A stretch of DNA of 64,000 nucleotides from Rhodeus uyekii. Taxonomy: Eukaryota > Chordata > Actinopteri > Cypriniformes > Acheilognathidae. A program made the translations under genes and the position numbers. Below are positions 43,736 through 57,099 of the stretch, piece after piece. The first letter of the stretch is position 1; each line of letters begins with the position of its first letter. Where the stretch lies: the NCBI GenBank assembly GCA_037043235.1, contig JAWRVZ010000463.1, forward strand, positions 124,001 to 188,000, in the 5' to 3' direction. Under the pieces are notes generated by a model. It saw only the letters and a list, made by a program, of their open reading frames with translations. It made no database searches and had not been told where the DNA came from.

Positions 43736-44460
43736 CTAGATAGAGGGAGTTTATGAAATAAACTTCAGTTGGCTTGAGAAAGCCTAGCCTGAAAGTTTAA
43801 ATTAGTTGTGAACGCTTCAAGCTTGAAAAGTTTTGAGAGTTTAAACTTTAAAAGATTTAACATGAATTAACATGTCAGCGAGATTTAACATGAATGATCA
43901 AGTTTGCTTGGTTAGTTGTTAGGTTTTGTCAGTAATAGATACACAGTGGATGAAGCTTAAATGCCTTATTAGAATCAATGTAACAAAAGTGTTCTCCCCT
44001 TAAAATGGAGAAGGAATGGTAGTTAAAGTGGTTCAGATATATTTGTATCAGTACTGGTGTCTCGGTAAAACCATAGACTCACTTGAAGCAGAGTGGGGTT
44101 TAAAGATGATTCAGTTGAACAGTGAGTGGTCTGAATTATCTAAGGGTATCTGAATATTAAATATAAATCTAAAATTAACAACATTTACATTGCAATAAGT
44201 TTTTTGCAAATTTCGACGGTTTCCTTACATCCTTGGCTTTTAACGATCAGTTTTTACTAATGTAAATAATACTTTGTTTTATTTCTATTTTAAAGATGTA
44301 AGTAAACATTATTTACCTCTTTCAAAAAAGACTGCCGTTACACTGCATGTATATGCAGCCTCTAATATATACTATTTAAATATATATAAATCCTTCCTTC
44401 ATGGAAAACAAAATAATTTAAATATTAGTATTTTATATATATATATATATATTAGTATAT
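43736..44460 (-). mobile_element. Inverted partial Helentron-like unit
   Basis: It starts CTAGATAGAGGGAGTTTATG, the reverse complement of the unit terminus. It continues with the inverted-repeat string AGTTGGCTTGAGAAAGCC and minisatellite-like ATTTAACATGAATTAACATG. Near 44190-44400 it holds the unit's interior (GGCTTTTAACGATCAG, ACTTTGTTTTATTTCTATTT) also in reverse. It lies head to head with the direct array. Confidence 0.7.
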
Positions 44461-44614
44461 ATAAAAGGCTACATATACATGCAGTGTAACTGCAGTCTGT
44501 TTTGAAAGTGGTTAGCCTATATTATTAATGCTTAATTACATCTTTAAAATTGAAATAAAACAAAGTATTATTCACATTAGTGAAAACTGACCGTTGGGGA
44601 TCAGTATTAGTAAT
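44461..44614 (+). mobile_element. Direct partial Helentron-like interior
   Basis: AAAAGGCTACATATACATGC, then GTGTAACTGCAGTCTGTTTT, TTAGCCTATATTATTAATGC and GTGAAAACTGACCGTT, the same order as inside the direct units. It joins the inverted part without a spacer. Confidence 0.65.
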
Positions 44615-44778
44615 TAAGTTGGCTTGAGAAAGCCAACTTAGTGATATTGTATCTAAACTTATTATTATTATTATTATTATTAAGTTGGCTTGAGAAAGCC
44701 AACTTAGTGATATTGTATCTAAACTTATTATTATTAAGTTGGCTTGAGAAAGCCAACTTAGTGATATTGTATCTAAAC

Positions 44779-44826
<48 letters not shown>

Positions 44827-44828
44827 TT
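44615..44828 (+). repeat. Three tandem hairpin + TTA-repeat ends
   Basis: TAAGTTGGCTT-GAGA-AAGCCAACTTA forms an 11-bp stem with a four-base loop at 44615, 44681 and 44735. Each is followed by GTGATATTGTATCTAAAC and a (TTA)n run of different length. The last run leads straight into the first full unit. Confidence 0.9.
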
Positions 44829-46506
44829 ACCTAAAATTCTCAATGCATCTCCTCCTAGAGCTTTAAAGCTACAACCACTAAACTCTGCTCAGACTTCAGA
44901 CCTGTTCTGACTTGAGTTGCTATCCCTTTTCAGACTGATCAGACTTATGATTTTTGATAAAACTGAAGATTAAAGTCATAAAATCTCCATAGACTTTCAC
45001 TAATGAAGTGAAAACTGAATTTTAGATAGAGCGTCCACTCCATCTGTTGGTAACATCACAACATTACACCTGATATATAATACATTTCAATACAGTATGT
45101 GTGAACATGTCCATTCCAATGGGCATGCATTTTATTTTTTTAAATCCTGAAAAAAAACTTGCAGGTCTACAATCGATTTTTTACTTTAATTAGTAAGTTA
45201 AATCTCTCTATTTTACATTCATAATATCACAAAATTACACCCCTGTCAGTGAGAGCACTGAAGTTTGAACGAATCAGAGCGCTGCAATTCAAAGCCTCAA
45301 AGCTTTTCAAAGACGCCATTACTGCTGGAGAGAGAGATCATAATCTCCTAAAATAGATTTATGTGAGAGAGTTTATGATCAAACGGAAATTGTTTCCGAT
45401 TATCAAGTAACCGCTGCAGCGTGTTTCCTTGAAGATTTATGCACTTATATGGCCAAATTCTGACTCTCATTCGTCTTTACTCGGCAAAGGAGTACATTAC
45501 TATGGGGAAGGTAGGTGAAGTTTAAACGCGCGTCCTCCTGGACTCGCGCCAAAGCATAACCGTCTAAGCACCTACGTTTATTTATAGCGCTCATTTATGT
45601 ACTTTATTGCCGAATTCTGACTCTCGCTCGTGAGTCAATATACATTGGAAAAGGCTTCCCTGAGCAGCGCGCGCGCTGACTCTCTTCAAATGCAGCGTCT
45701 AACAGTCAAAGTTATTTATAACTAATTCTTGAGTATATAGTTACATTGTGTTAATTCTTTTATCTGCTTTTAACTAAAGTCTGACTCCTGTTCTCGAGTT
45801 CAAACGCGCTTCCTGAGCAGATTCGCTGATAGATCGATGTTTTGTGAACACTTAAACAGTAAATGAAATAAGATTTTTAAAGGATGCAAAAAACATGGCA
45901 GATCGATTCAAACTGTAAACTGCTTGAGATTAAAAAAAACTGCATTACTCTGCTGCATTACATGAGCAGGAATTATTTAAAAAATACTAATATTTAAGTT
46001 ATTTTGTTTCCCATGGATGAAGGCTTTATACAAATATTACATTGCGTTGATTCCTTTATCTGCTATAATTGCCGTGTTGAACTGAAGTCTGACATGGCAG
46101 ATCGAGTCAATCTGAAAACTGCTTGAGATTAGAAAAAACTGCATTACTCTCCTCATTGTACTTTAGCAGGAATTATTTTAAAAATACTAATATTTAAGTT
46201 TGTTTCCCATGAAGGAAGGATTTACATATACATCTAAAAAGTATGTATTAGAGGCTCCATATACGCGCGTCCTCCCGCATTCGCGCGTCCACGCCTAAGC
46301 GCCTACGTTTATTTATAGCGCCTAAATCTATTCACACACATACATGCATATCTATCTACATTTATATTGTAAATATAAAGGGCTCCATATACATTCAGTG
46401 TAACTGCTGTCTGTTTTGAAAGTGGTAAGACTACATAAATAATGCTTAATTACATCTTTAAAATAGAAATAAAACAAAGTATTATTCACAGTATCACAGT
46501 ACCATT

Positions 46507-46553
<47 letters not shown>

Positions 46554-46679
46554 TCTATTTCGTATATATAAAAGGCTACATATAGTGTAACTGCAGTCTC
46601 TTTTGAAAGTGATTAGCCTATATTAATAATGCTTAATTACAGCTTTAAAATAGAAATAAAACAAAGTATTATTCACAGT

Positions 46680-46744
<65 letters not shown>

Positions 46745-46750
46745 CTATAC

Positions 46751-46798
<48 letters not shown>

Positions 46799-47467
46799 CA
46801 CATCTATTTAGTATATATAAAAGGCTACATATACATGCAGTGTAACTGCAGTCTCTTTTGAAAGTGATTAGCCTATACTAATAATGCTTAATTACAGCTT
46901 TAAAATAGAAATTAAACAAAGTATTTTTTGCATTAGTGAAAACTGACCGTTAAAAGCCAAGGATGTAATTAAACCGTAAACATTTTTATAAACTAATTAC
47001 AATTTTCCAACACTTTGAGGATCAAAAAGCATAATTATAACTTATTTTTAAGTTTAAACTCTCAAAACTTTTCAAGCTAATTAACGATAAATCTTGCTAA
47101 CAATATGCTAATTCAGCAAATTCTTGCCAGCAACATGCTTATTTATGTTAAATGTTGCTAATGACTTCGGAATTCATACTAAATCTTGCTAGCAACAAGA
47201 TAATTAACATTAAATCTTGCTAGCAAAATTGATCATCAATTGATTAAAGATTAAATTATGATCAAAGAACATAACGACACCTTAGTAACTGCCTAGAAAC
47301 AACGCAAGGCAATAACTAACAAGAGTATATATGCTCAAGATCTAATTCTTTCCATCTATCCATCTGTAAACTTTCAAAACTTTTTAAGCTTTTACAAATA
47401 AATTTAACTTTCAGGCTAGGCTTTCTCAAGCCAACTGAAGTTTATATCATAAACTTCCTCTATCTAG
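44829..47467 (+). mobile_element. Helentron-like tandem unit 1
   Basis: From ACCTAAAATTCTCAATGCAT to CTCTATCTAG. Common parts: GCCTCAAAGCTTTTCAAAGA, CGCGCGTCCTCCTGGACTCG, TCTGACTCTCGCTCGTGAGT, TA/CA microsatellites near 46510-46790, a short minisatellite with TAAATCTTGCTAGCAACA, then GGCTTTCTCAAGCCAACT and the hairpin GAAGTTTATATCATAAACTT before CTAG. No coding capacity. The opening hairpin and the GGCTTTCTCAAGCCAACT string are mutual inverted repeats. Confidence 0.85.
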
Positions 47468-47532
47468 TTAAGTTGGCTTGAGAAAGCCAACTTAGTGATA
47501 TTGTATCTAAACTTATTATTATTATTCTTCTT

Positions 47533-48504
47533 ACCTAAAATTCTCAATGCATCTCCTCCTAGAGCTTTAAAGCTACAACCACTAAACTCTGCTCAGACTT
47601 CAGACCTGTTCTGACTTGAGTTGCTATCCCTTTTCAGACTGATCAGACTTATGATTTTTGATAAAACTGAAGATTAAAGTCATAAAATCTCCATAGACTT
47701 TCACTAATGAAGTGAAAACTGAATTTTAGATAGAGCGTCCACTCCATCTGTTGGTAACATCACAACATTACACCTGATATATAATACATTTCAATACAGT
47801 ATGTGTGAACATGTCCATTCCTATGGGCATGCATTTTATTTTTTTAAATCCTGAAAAACTTGCAGGTCTACAATCGATTTTTTACTTTAATTAGTAAGTT
47901 AAATCTCTCTATTTTACATACATAATATCACAAAATTGCACCCCTGTCAGTGAGAGCACTGAAGATTGAACGAATCAGAGCGCTGCAATTCAAAGCCTCA
48001 AAGCTTTTCAAAGACGCCATTACTGCTGGAGAGAGAGATCATAATCTCCTAAAATAGATTTATGTGAGAGAGTTTATGATCAAACGGAAATTGTTTCAGA
48101 TTATCAAGTAACCGCTGCAGCGTGTTTGCTTGAAGATTTATGTACTTATATGGCCAAATTCTGACTCTCATTCGTGTTTACTCGGCAAAGGCTTTCGCCC
48201 GCTGAGTAATTACTATGGGAACGGCAACTCTCAATGAAGTTCAAACGCGCGTCCTCGCGCACTCGCGTCAAAGCACCTAAGTTTATTTATAACTTATGCC
48301 TGATTAAATATTACATTGCCTTGATTCCTTTATCTGCTATAATTGCCGTGTTGAACTGAAGTCTGACATGGCAGATTGATTCAATCTGAAAACTGCTTGA
48401 GATTAGAAAAAAACAGCATTACTATCCCCATTGTAATTGTGCAGGAATGATTTAAGAAATACTAATATTTAAGTTATTTTATTTCACATGAAGAAAGGCT
48501 TTAT

Positions 48505-48571
<67 letters not shown>

Positions 48572-50317
48572 CATATCTATCTATCTATACACACATTTAT
48601 ATAGTAAATAAATGTATAAAGGGCTCCATATACATGTAGTGTAACTGCAGTCTGTTTTGAAAGTGGCAAGACTATATTAATAATGCTTAATTGCATCTTT
48701 AAAATAGAAATAAAACAAAGTATTATTCACATTAGTGAAAACTGACCGTTAAAAGCCAAGATAATGGATCGCACTTAGTCTGGAACGTCACCCTTAAGCA
48801 AACCTGAAGTGTGTTTAAACTCCAGATTGATTTGCTCCTGGGATCACAGGGACACACAAGCCTTTCCACCACGTCAAGGTGGCGATCCTTGGAAAGGACA
48901 CAGACAAATACACACACACCCAAAGTGATGATTTCAAACAATAATCAATTGATGCTACTGTGGCAGCAAGGAATCCATCATTGTCAATCATATGACCATT
49001 TGAGTCAGTCACTTGATGATTTTTGATCCATTTTGAACCCTTTTTGACAGGTGCTCAAGGCGGTGATGTCCTGTCTTAGGTTGCGCCCCGCTGGTCAAAA
49101 GAGTCTTACCTGTCATTGAATCACCTCATGGTTCTGATTACCACTTTGTCCCTCGTAAGCAACTTTTAGTAAGAAGATCTATCTAGATATATATATTTAC
49201 ATTGTGATTATTAATTAGGTATTTTTTTGTAGTAGAGAGCAAATTCAGAATCATCACAGCTAAAAATTCAGCAGTGTGTGTGTGTATTTGTGTGTGTGTA
49301 TGCATTTGTGTATGGGGAAAGCGGTGGCTTACTCCTTAATCTCTACAAGTGATGTCAGAACTACAGTTTTATGATGTAAAATTATTTTTTTAAATATGAT
49401 GTAAAATAGGTTTCTCCTTACTGTACATTTAAAAAAATCTAGATTCTATTAAGTTCAATATATAAAAATAAATTATTTGTTTTAATTTACATTGACCTTT
49501 TACTGCCATATAAAATCATTAATCGCTAATCATATTTCTTATTTCATATTTAACATTAATTTATTCTAACACACAGTAGACAGGATCATGATAGCTATAG
49601 TATGTTTGCAGAACACCAGCTCTGGCTTGTGAGTGTGAGTTGCTGATGAAAACAAGATCCAAAAGAGTGTTGTTTTCTGTTGTCCCAGAATGGATCAGTT
49701 GTGTGTATCCTTTAACTTTAAACAAATTCATAATAGGTTTGTTTCCATGGGACAGCTGGTTTTCATTGAAGTCTCCACACACTATCACAGGTGTAAAGTC
49801 TATGATCTCTAGAGATGTCAAAAGGGCATTCAGATTTGTCAAAAACTCTGTTAGGTTGTTAAATTACAAAATGCACATCAGGCAAACTTGTGGGACTCAA
49901 GAGGATATATAATAAATTTCAATCAGCATGTGCATTGAGTAGCAGTCATTGGAACCCAATGTCCATTGCAATGGATATGCATTTTTTTTTTAAATCCTGA
50001 AAAAAGACTTGCAGGTCTACAATCGATTTTTTACTTTAATTAGTAAGTTTAATCTCTCTATTTTACATACTAACTATGAAATACTGGCAAACATATCAAA
50101 GATTGCAAATATAACTGTAGAAAATGCTGCTTACTTCTGTGTGTGGGAAACAGCGCCACTCACTGACCAACTGAATCATCAGTAATCTCCAAATAAATCT
50201 TGTTAGCGACAAACTCTCAAAACCTTTCAAGCTTGAAGCTTTTACAACTAATTTAAACTTTCAGGCTAGGCTTTCTCAAGCCAACTGAAGTTTATATCAT
50301 AAACTTCCTCTATCTAG
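47533..50317 (+). mobile_element. Helentron-like tandem unit 2, with endonuclease fragment
   Basis: Same start and end strings as unit 1, preceded by a 65-bp link holding one opening hairpin (47469-47494). Its middle (about 48760-50200) differs from all other units. It contains a LINE-like patch near 48860-48910 (CCACCACGTCAAGGTGGCGA, read inverted) and an APE-type endonuclease fragment on the minus strand at 49561-49842. This is the most diverged unit and may preserve more of an autonomous element. Confidence 0.82.
49561..49842 (-). pseudogene. APE-type endonuclease fragment, Helentron-like
   Basis: The minus frame gives 93 residues with VIVCGDFNENQ (GDFN motif), GYTQLIHSGTTENNTLLDLV (LD motif) and TYYSYHDPVYCVLE (variant of the S/T-D-H-x-P/V end motif). 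The GYTQ..TTE..TLLD pattern is that of the endonuclease domain at the C-terminus of fish Helentron Rep/helicase proteins. Related LINE domains are the main alternative. The upstream half of the domain is missing, so it is not functional. The strand is opposite to the CTAG-end direction of the units. Confidence 0.7.
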
Positions 50318-50397
50318 TTAAGTTGGCTTGAGAAAGCCAACTTAGTGATATTGTATCTAAACTTATTATTATTATTATTATTATTATTATTCTTCTT

Positions 50398-51948
50398 ACC
50401 TAAAATTCTCAATGCATCTCCTCCTAGAGCTTTAAAGCTACAACCACTAAACTCTGCTCAGACTTCAGACCTGTTCTGACTTGAGTTGCTATCCCTTTTC
50501 AGACTGATCAGACTTATGATTTTTGATAAAACTGAAGATTAAAGTCATAAAATCTCCATAGACTTTCACTAATGAAGTGAAAACTGAATTTTAGATAGAG
50601 CGTCCACTCCATCTGTTGGTAACATCACAACATTACACCTGATATATAATACATTTCAATACAGTATGTGTGAACATGTCCATTCCAATGGGCATGCATT
50701 TTATTTTTTTAAATCCTGAAAAAAAACTTGCAGGTCTACAATCGATTTTTTACTTTAATTAGTAAGTTAAATCTCTCTATTTTACATTCATAATATCACA
50801 AAATTACACCCCTGTCAGTGAGAGCACTGAAGTTTGAACGAATCAGAGCGCTGCAATTCAAAGCCTCAAAGCTTTTCAAAGACGCCATTACTGCTGGAGA
50901 GAGAGATCATAATCTCCTAAAATAGATTTATGTGAGAGAGTTTATGATCAAACGGAAATTGTTTCCGATTATCAAGTAACCGCTGCAGCGTGTTTCCTTG
51001 AAGATTTATGCACTTATATGGCCAAATTCTGACTCTCATTCGTCTTTACTCGGCAACGGAGTACATTACTATGGGGAAGGTAGGTGAAGTTTAAACGCGC
51101 GTCCTCCTGGACTCGCGCCAACGCATAACCGTCTAAGCACCTACGTTTATTTATAGCGCTCATTTATGTACTTTATTGCCGAATTCTGACTCTCGCTCGT
51201 GAGTCAATATACATTGGAAAAGGCTTCCCTGAGCAGCGCGCGCGCTGACTCTCTTCAAATGCAGCGTCTAACAGTCAAAGTTATTTATAACTAATTCTTG
51301 AGTATATAGTTACATTGTGTTAATTCTTATATCTGCTTTTAACTAAAGTCTGACTCCTGTTCTCGAGTTCAAACGCGCTTCCTGATTCGCTGATAGATCG
51401 ATGTTTTGTGAACACTTAAACAGTAAATGAAATAAGATTTTTAAATGATGCAAAAAACATGGCAGATCAATTCAAACTGTAAACTGCTTGAGATAAAAAA
51501 AAACTGCATTACTCTGCTGCATTACATGAGCAGGAATTATTTAAAAAATACTAATATTTAAGTTATTTTGTTTCCCATGGAGGAAGGCTTTATACAAATA
51601 TTACATTGCGTTGATTCCTTTATCTGCTATAATTGCCGTGTTGAACTGAAGTCTGACATGGCAGATCGAGTCAATCTGAAAACTGCTTGAGATTAGAAAA
51701 AACTGCATTACTCTCCTCATTGTACTTTAGCAGGAATTATTTTAAAAATACTAAAATATATATATATATTTATATATATATAATATATATATATACACAC
51801 ATACACACACATCTATTTCGTATATATAAAAGGCTACATATAGTGTAACTGTGGTGTAACTGCAGTCTCTTTTGAAAGTGATTAGCCTATATTAATAATG
51901 CTTAATTACAGCTTTAAAATAGAAATAAAACAAAGTATTATTCACAGT

Positions 51949-52001
<53 letters not shown>

Positions 52002-52009
52002 CTCTATAC

Positions 52010-52053
<44 letters not shown>

Positions 52054-52719
52054 CACATCTATTTAGTATATATAAAAGGCTACATATACATGCAGTGTAA
52101 CTGCAGTCTCTTTTGAAAGTGATTAGCCTATACTAATAATGCTTAATTACAGCTTTAAAATAGAAATTAAACAAAGTATTTTTTGCATTAGTGAAAACTG
52201 ACCGTTAAAAGCCAAGGATGTAATTAAACCGTAAACATTTTTATAAACTAATTACAATTTTCCAACACTTTGAGGATCAAAAAGCATAATTATAACTTAT
52301 TTTTAAGTTTAAACTCTCAAAACTTTTCAAGCTAATTAACGATAAATCTTGCTAACAATATGCTAATTCAGCAAATTCTTGCCAGCAACATGCTTATTTA
52401 TGTTAAATGTTGCTAATGACTTCGGAATTCATACTAAATCTTGCTAGCAACAAGATTATTAACATTAAATCTTGCTAGCAAAATTGATCATCAATTGATT
52501 AAAGATTAAATTATGATCAAAGAACATAACGACACCTTAGTAACTGCCTAGAAACAACGCAAGGCAATAACTAACAAGAGTATATATGCTCAAGATCTAA
52601 TTCTTTCCATCTATCCATCTGTAAACTTTCAAAACTTTTTAAGCTTTTACAAATAAATTTAACTTTCAGGCTAGGCTTTCTCAAGCCAACTGAAGTTTAT
52701 ATCATAAACTTCCTCTATC
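50398..52719 (+). mobile_element. Helentron-like tandem unit 3
   Basis: Nearly identical to unit 1 through most of its length. It ends CTCTATCT without the final AG at 52719. TA/CA microsatellites lie at about 51752-51800 and 51954-52046. Confidence 0.85.
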
Positions 52720-52829
52720 TTTTGTAGTTGAGAGTCAAACTCTGTCTCTTTCAACAAGCTGAGGGAGGGGGGAAAAGTGTGTGTGGGGGGGGGGGTGTAC
52801 AATGCAAAAATAAAAACTATAGTATAATT
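52720..52829. other. Unique spacer between units 3 and 4
   Basis: About 110 bp not found in the other junctions, with a G/GT-rich stretch (GTGTGTGTGGGGGGGGGG). It ends just before the opening hairpin of unit 4. Confidence 0.7.
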
Positions 52830-52892
52830 AAGTTGGCTTGAGAAAGCCAACTTAGTGATATTGTATCTAAACTTATTATTATTATTCTTCTT

Positions 52893-54556
52893 ACCTAAAA
52901 TTCTCAATGCATCTCCTCCTAGAGCTTTAAAGCTACAACCACTAAACTCTGCTCAGACTTCAGACCTGTTATGACTTGAGTTGCTATCCCTTTTCAGACT
53001 GATCAGACTTATGATTTTTGATAAAACTGAAGATTAAAGTCATAAAATCTCCATAGACTTTCACTAATGAAGTGAAAACTGAATTTTAGATAGAGCGTCC
53101 ACTCCATCTGTTGGTAACATCACAACATTACACCTGATATATAATACATTTCAATACAGTATGTGTGAACATGTCCATTCCAATGGGCATGCATTTTATT
53201 TTTTTAAATCCTGAAAAAAAACTTGCAGGTCTACAATCGATTTTTTACTTTAATTAGTAAGTTAAATCTCTCTATTTTACATTCATAATATCACAAAATT
53301 ACACCCCTGTCAGTGAGAGCACTGAAGTTTGAACGAATCAGAGCGCTGCAATTCAAAGCCTCAAAGCTTTTCAAAGACGCCATTACTGCTGGAGAGAGAG
53401 ATCATAATCTCCTAAAATAGATTTATGTGAGAGAGTTTATGATCAAACGGAAATTGTTTCCGATTATCAAGTAACCGCTGCAGCGTGTTTCCTTGAAGAT
53501 TTATGCACTTATATGGCAAAATTCTGACTCTCATTCGTCTTTACTCGGCAAAGGAGTACATTACTATGGGGAAGGTAGGTGAAGTTTAAACGCGCGTCCT
53601 CCTGGACTCGCGCCAAAGCATAACCGTCTAAGCACCTACGTTTATTTATAGCGCTCATTTATGTACTTTATTGCCGAATTCTGACTCTCGCTCGTGAGTC
53701 AATATACATTGGAAAAGGCTTCCCTGAGCAGCGCGCGCGCTGACTCTCTTCAAATGCAGCGTCTAACAGTCAAAGTTATTTATAACTAATTCTTGAGTAT
53801 ATAGTTACATTGTGTTAATTCTTTTATCTGCTTTTAACTAAAGTCTGACTCCTGTTCTCGAGTTCAAACGCGCTTCCTGAGCAGATTCGCTGATAGATCG
53901 ATGTTTTGTGAACACTTAAACAGTAAATGAAATAAGATTTTTAAAGGATGCAAAAAACATGGCAGATCGATTCAAACTGTAAACTGCTTGAGATTAAAAA
54001 AAACTGCATTACTCTGCTGCATTACATGAGCAGGAATTATTTAAAAAATACTAATATTTAAGTTAATTTGTTTCCCATGGAGGAAGGCTTTATACAAATA
54101 TTACATTGCGTTGATTCCTTTATCTGCTATAATTGCCGTGTTGAACTGAAGTCTGACATGGCAGATCGAGTCAATCTGAAAACTGCTTGAGATTAGAAAA
54201 AACTGCATTACTCTCCTCATTGTACTTTAGCAGGAATTATTTTAAAAATACTAATATTTAAGTTTGTTTCCCATGAAGGAAGGATTTACATATACATCTA
54301 AAAAGTATGTATTAGAGGCTCCATATACGCGCGTCCTCCCGCATTCGCGCGTCCACGCCTAAGCGCCTACGTTTATTTATAGCGCCTAAATCTATTCACA
54401 CACATACATGCATATCTATCTACATTTATATTGTAAATATAAAGGGCTCCATATACATTCAGTGTAACTGCTGTCTGTTTTGAAAGTGGTAAGACTACAT
54501 AAATAATGCTTAATTACAGCTTTAAAATAGAAATAAAACAAAGTATTATTCACAGT

Positions 54557-54611
<55 letters not shown>

Positions 54612-55320
54612 CTCTATACATATTATATATATATATATATATATACACATACACATCTATTTAGTATATATAAAAGGCTACATATACATGCAGTGTAACT
54701 GCAGTCTCTTTTGAAAGTGATTAGCCTATACTAATAATGCTTAATTACAGCTTTAAAATAGAAATTAAACAAAGTATTTTTTGCATTAGTGAAAACTGAC
54801 CGTTAAAAGCCAAGGATGTAATTAAACCGTAAACATTTTTATAAACTAATTACAATTTTCCAACACTTTGAGGATCAAAAAGCATAATTATAACTTATTT
54901 TTAAGTTTAAACTCTCAAAACTTTTCAAGCTAATTAACGATAAATCTTGCTAACAATATGCTAATTCAGCAAATTCTTGCCAGCAACATGCTTATTTATG
55001 TTAAATGTTGCTAATGACTTCGGAATTCATACTAAATCTTGCTAGCAACAAGATAATTAACATTAAATCTTGCTAGCAAAATTGATCATCAATTGATTAA
55101 AGATTAAATTATGATCAAAGAACATAACGACACCTTAGTAACTGCCTAGAAACAACGCAAGGCAATAACTAACAAGAGTATATATGCTCAAGATCTAATT
55201 CTTTCCATCTATCCATCTGTAAACTTTCAAAACTTTTTAAGCTTTTACAAATAAATTTAACTTTCAGGCTAGGCTTTCTCAAGCCAACTGAAGTTTATAT
55301 CATAAACTTCCTCTATCTAG
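52893..55320 (+). mobile_element. Helentron-like tandem unit 4
   Basis: Preceded by the opening hairpin at 52830-52855 and (TTA)n. The body ends CTCTATCTAG. Next to it unit 5 follows after only TTATTATTATTATTCTTCTT, without a new hairpin. Confidence 0.87.
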
Positions 55321-55340
55321 TTATTATTATTATTCTTCTT

Positions 55341-57004
55341 ACCTAAAATTCTCAATGCATCTCCTCCTAGAGCTTTAAAGCTACAACCACTAAACTCTGC
55401 TCAGACTTCAGACCTGTTCTGACTTGAGTTGCTATCCCTTTTCAGACTGATCAGACTTATGATTTTTGATAAAACTGAAGATTAAAGTCATAAAATCTCC
55501 ATAGACTTTCACTAATGAAGTGAAAACTGAATTTTAGATAGAGCGTCCACTCCATCTGTTGGTAACATCACAACATTACACCTGATATATAATACATTTC
55601 AATACAGTATGTGTGAACATGTCCATTCCAATGGGCATGCATTTTATTTTTTTAAATCCTGAAAAAAAACTTGCAGGTCTACAATCGATTTTTTACTTTA
55701 ATTAGTAAGTTAAATCTCTCTATTTTACATTCATAATATCACAAAATTACACCCCTGTCAGTGAGAGCACTGAAGTTTGAACGAATCAGAGCGCTGCAAT
55801 TCAAAGCCTCAAAGCTTTTCAAAGACGCCATTACTGCTGGAGAGAGAGATCGTAATCTCCTAAAATAGATTTATGTGAGAGAGTTTATGATCAAACGGAA
55901 ATTGTTTCCGATTATCAAGTAACCGCTGCAGCGTGTTTCCTTGAAGATTTATGCACTTATATGGCCAAATTCTGACTCTCATTCGTCTTTACTCGGCAAC
56001 GGAGTACATTACTATGGGGAAGGTAAGTGAAGTTTAAACGCGCGTCCTCCTGGACTCGCGCCAAAGCATAACCGTCTAAGCACCTACGTTTATTTATAGC
56101 GCTCATTTATGTACTTTATTGCCGAATTCTGACTCTCGCTCGTGAGTCAATATACATTGGAAAAGGCTTCCCTGAGCAGCGCGCGCGCTGACTCTCTTCA
56201 AATGCAGCGTCTAACAGTCAAAGTTATTTATAACTAATTCTTGAGTATATAGTTACATTGTGTTAATTCTTTTATCTGCTTTTAACTAAAGTCTGACTCC
56301 TGTTCTCGAGTTCAAACGCGCTTCCTGAGCAGATTCGCTGATAGATCGATGTTTTGTGAACACTTAAACAGTAAATGAAATAAGATTTTTAAAGGATGCA
56401 AAAAACATGGCAGATCGATTCAAACTGTAAACTGCTTGAGATTAAAAAAAACTGCATTACTCTGCTGCATTACATGAGCAGGAATTATTTAAAAAATACT
56501 AATATTTAAGTTATTTTGTTTCCCATGGAGGAAGGCTTTATACAAATATTACATTGCGTTGATTCCTTTATCTGCTATAATTGCCGTGTTGAACTGAAGT
56601 CTGACATGGCAGATCGAGTCAATCTGAAAACTGCTTGAGATTAGAAAAAACTGCATTACTCTCCTCATTGTACTTTAGCAGGAATTATTTTAAAAATACT
56701 AATATTTAAGTTTGTTTCCCATGAAGGAAGGATTTACATATACATCTAAAAAGTATGTATTAGAGGCTCCATATACGCGCGTCCTCCCGCATTCGCGCGT
56801 CCACGCCTAAGCGCCTACGTTTATTTATAGCGCCTAAATCTATTCACACACATACATGCATATCTATCTACATTTATATTGTAAATATAAAGGGCTCCAT
56901 ATACATTCAGTGTAACTGCTGTCTGTTTTGAAAGTGGTAAGACTACATAAATAATGCTTAATTACAGCTTTAAAATAGAAATAAAACAAAGTATTATTCA
57001 CAGT

Positions 57005-57059
<55 letters not shown>

Positions 57060-57067
57060 CTCTATAC

Positions 57068-57099
<32 letters not shown>

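Noticed and set aside
48732..49026. Small frames on both strands in unit 2.
   Set aside because: They cover a LINE-like non-coding patch and a CA repeat. No domain is recognisable.
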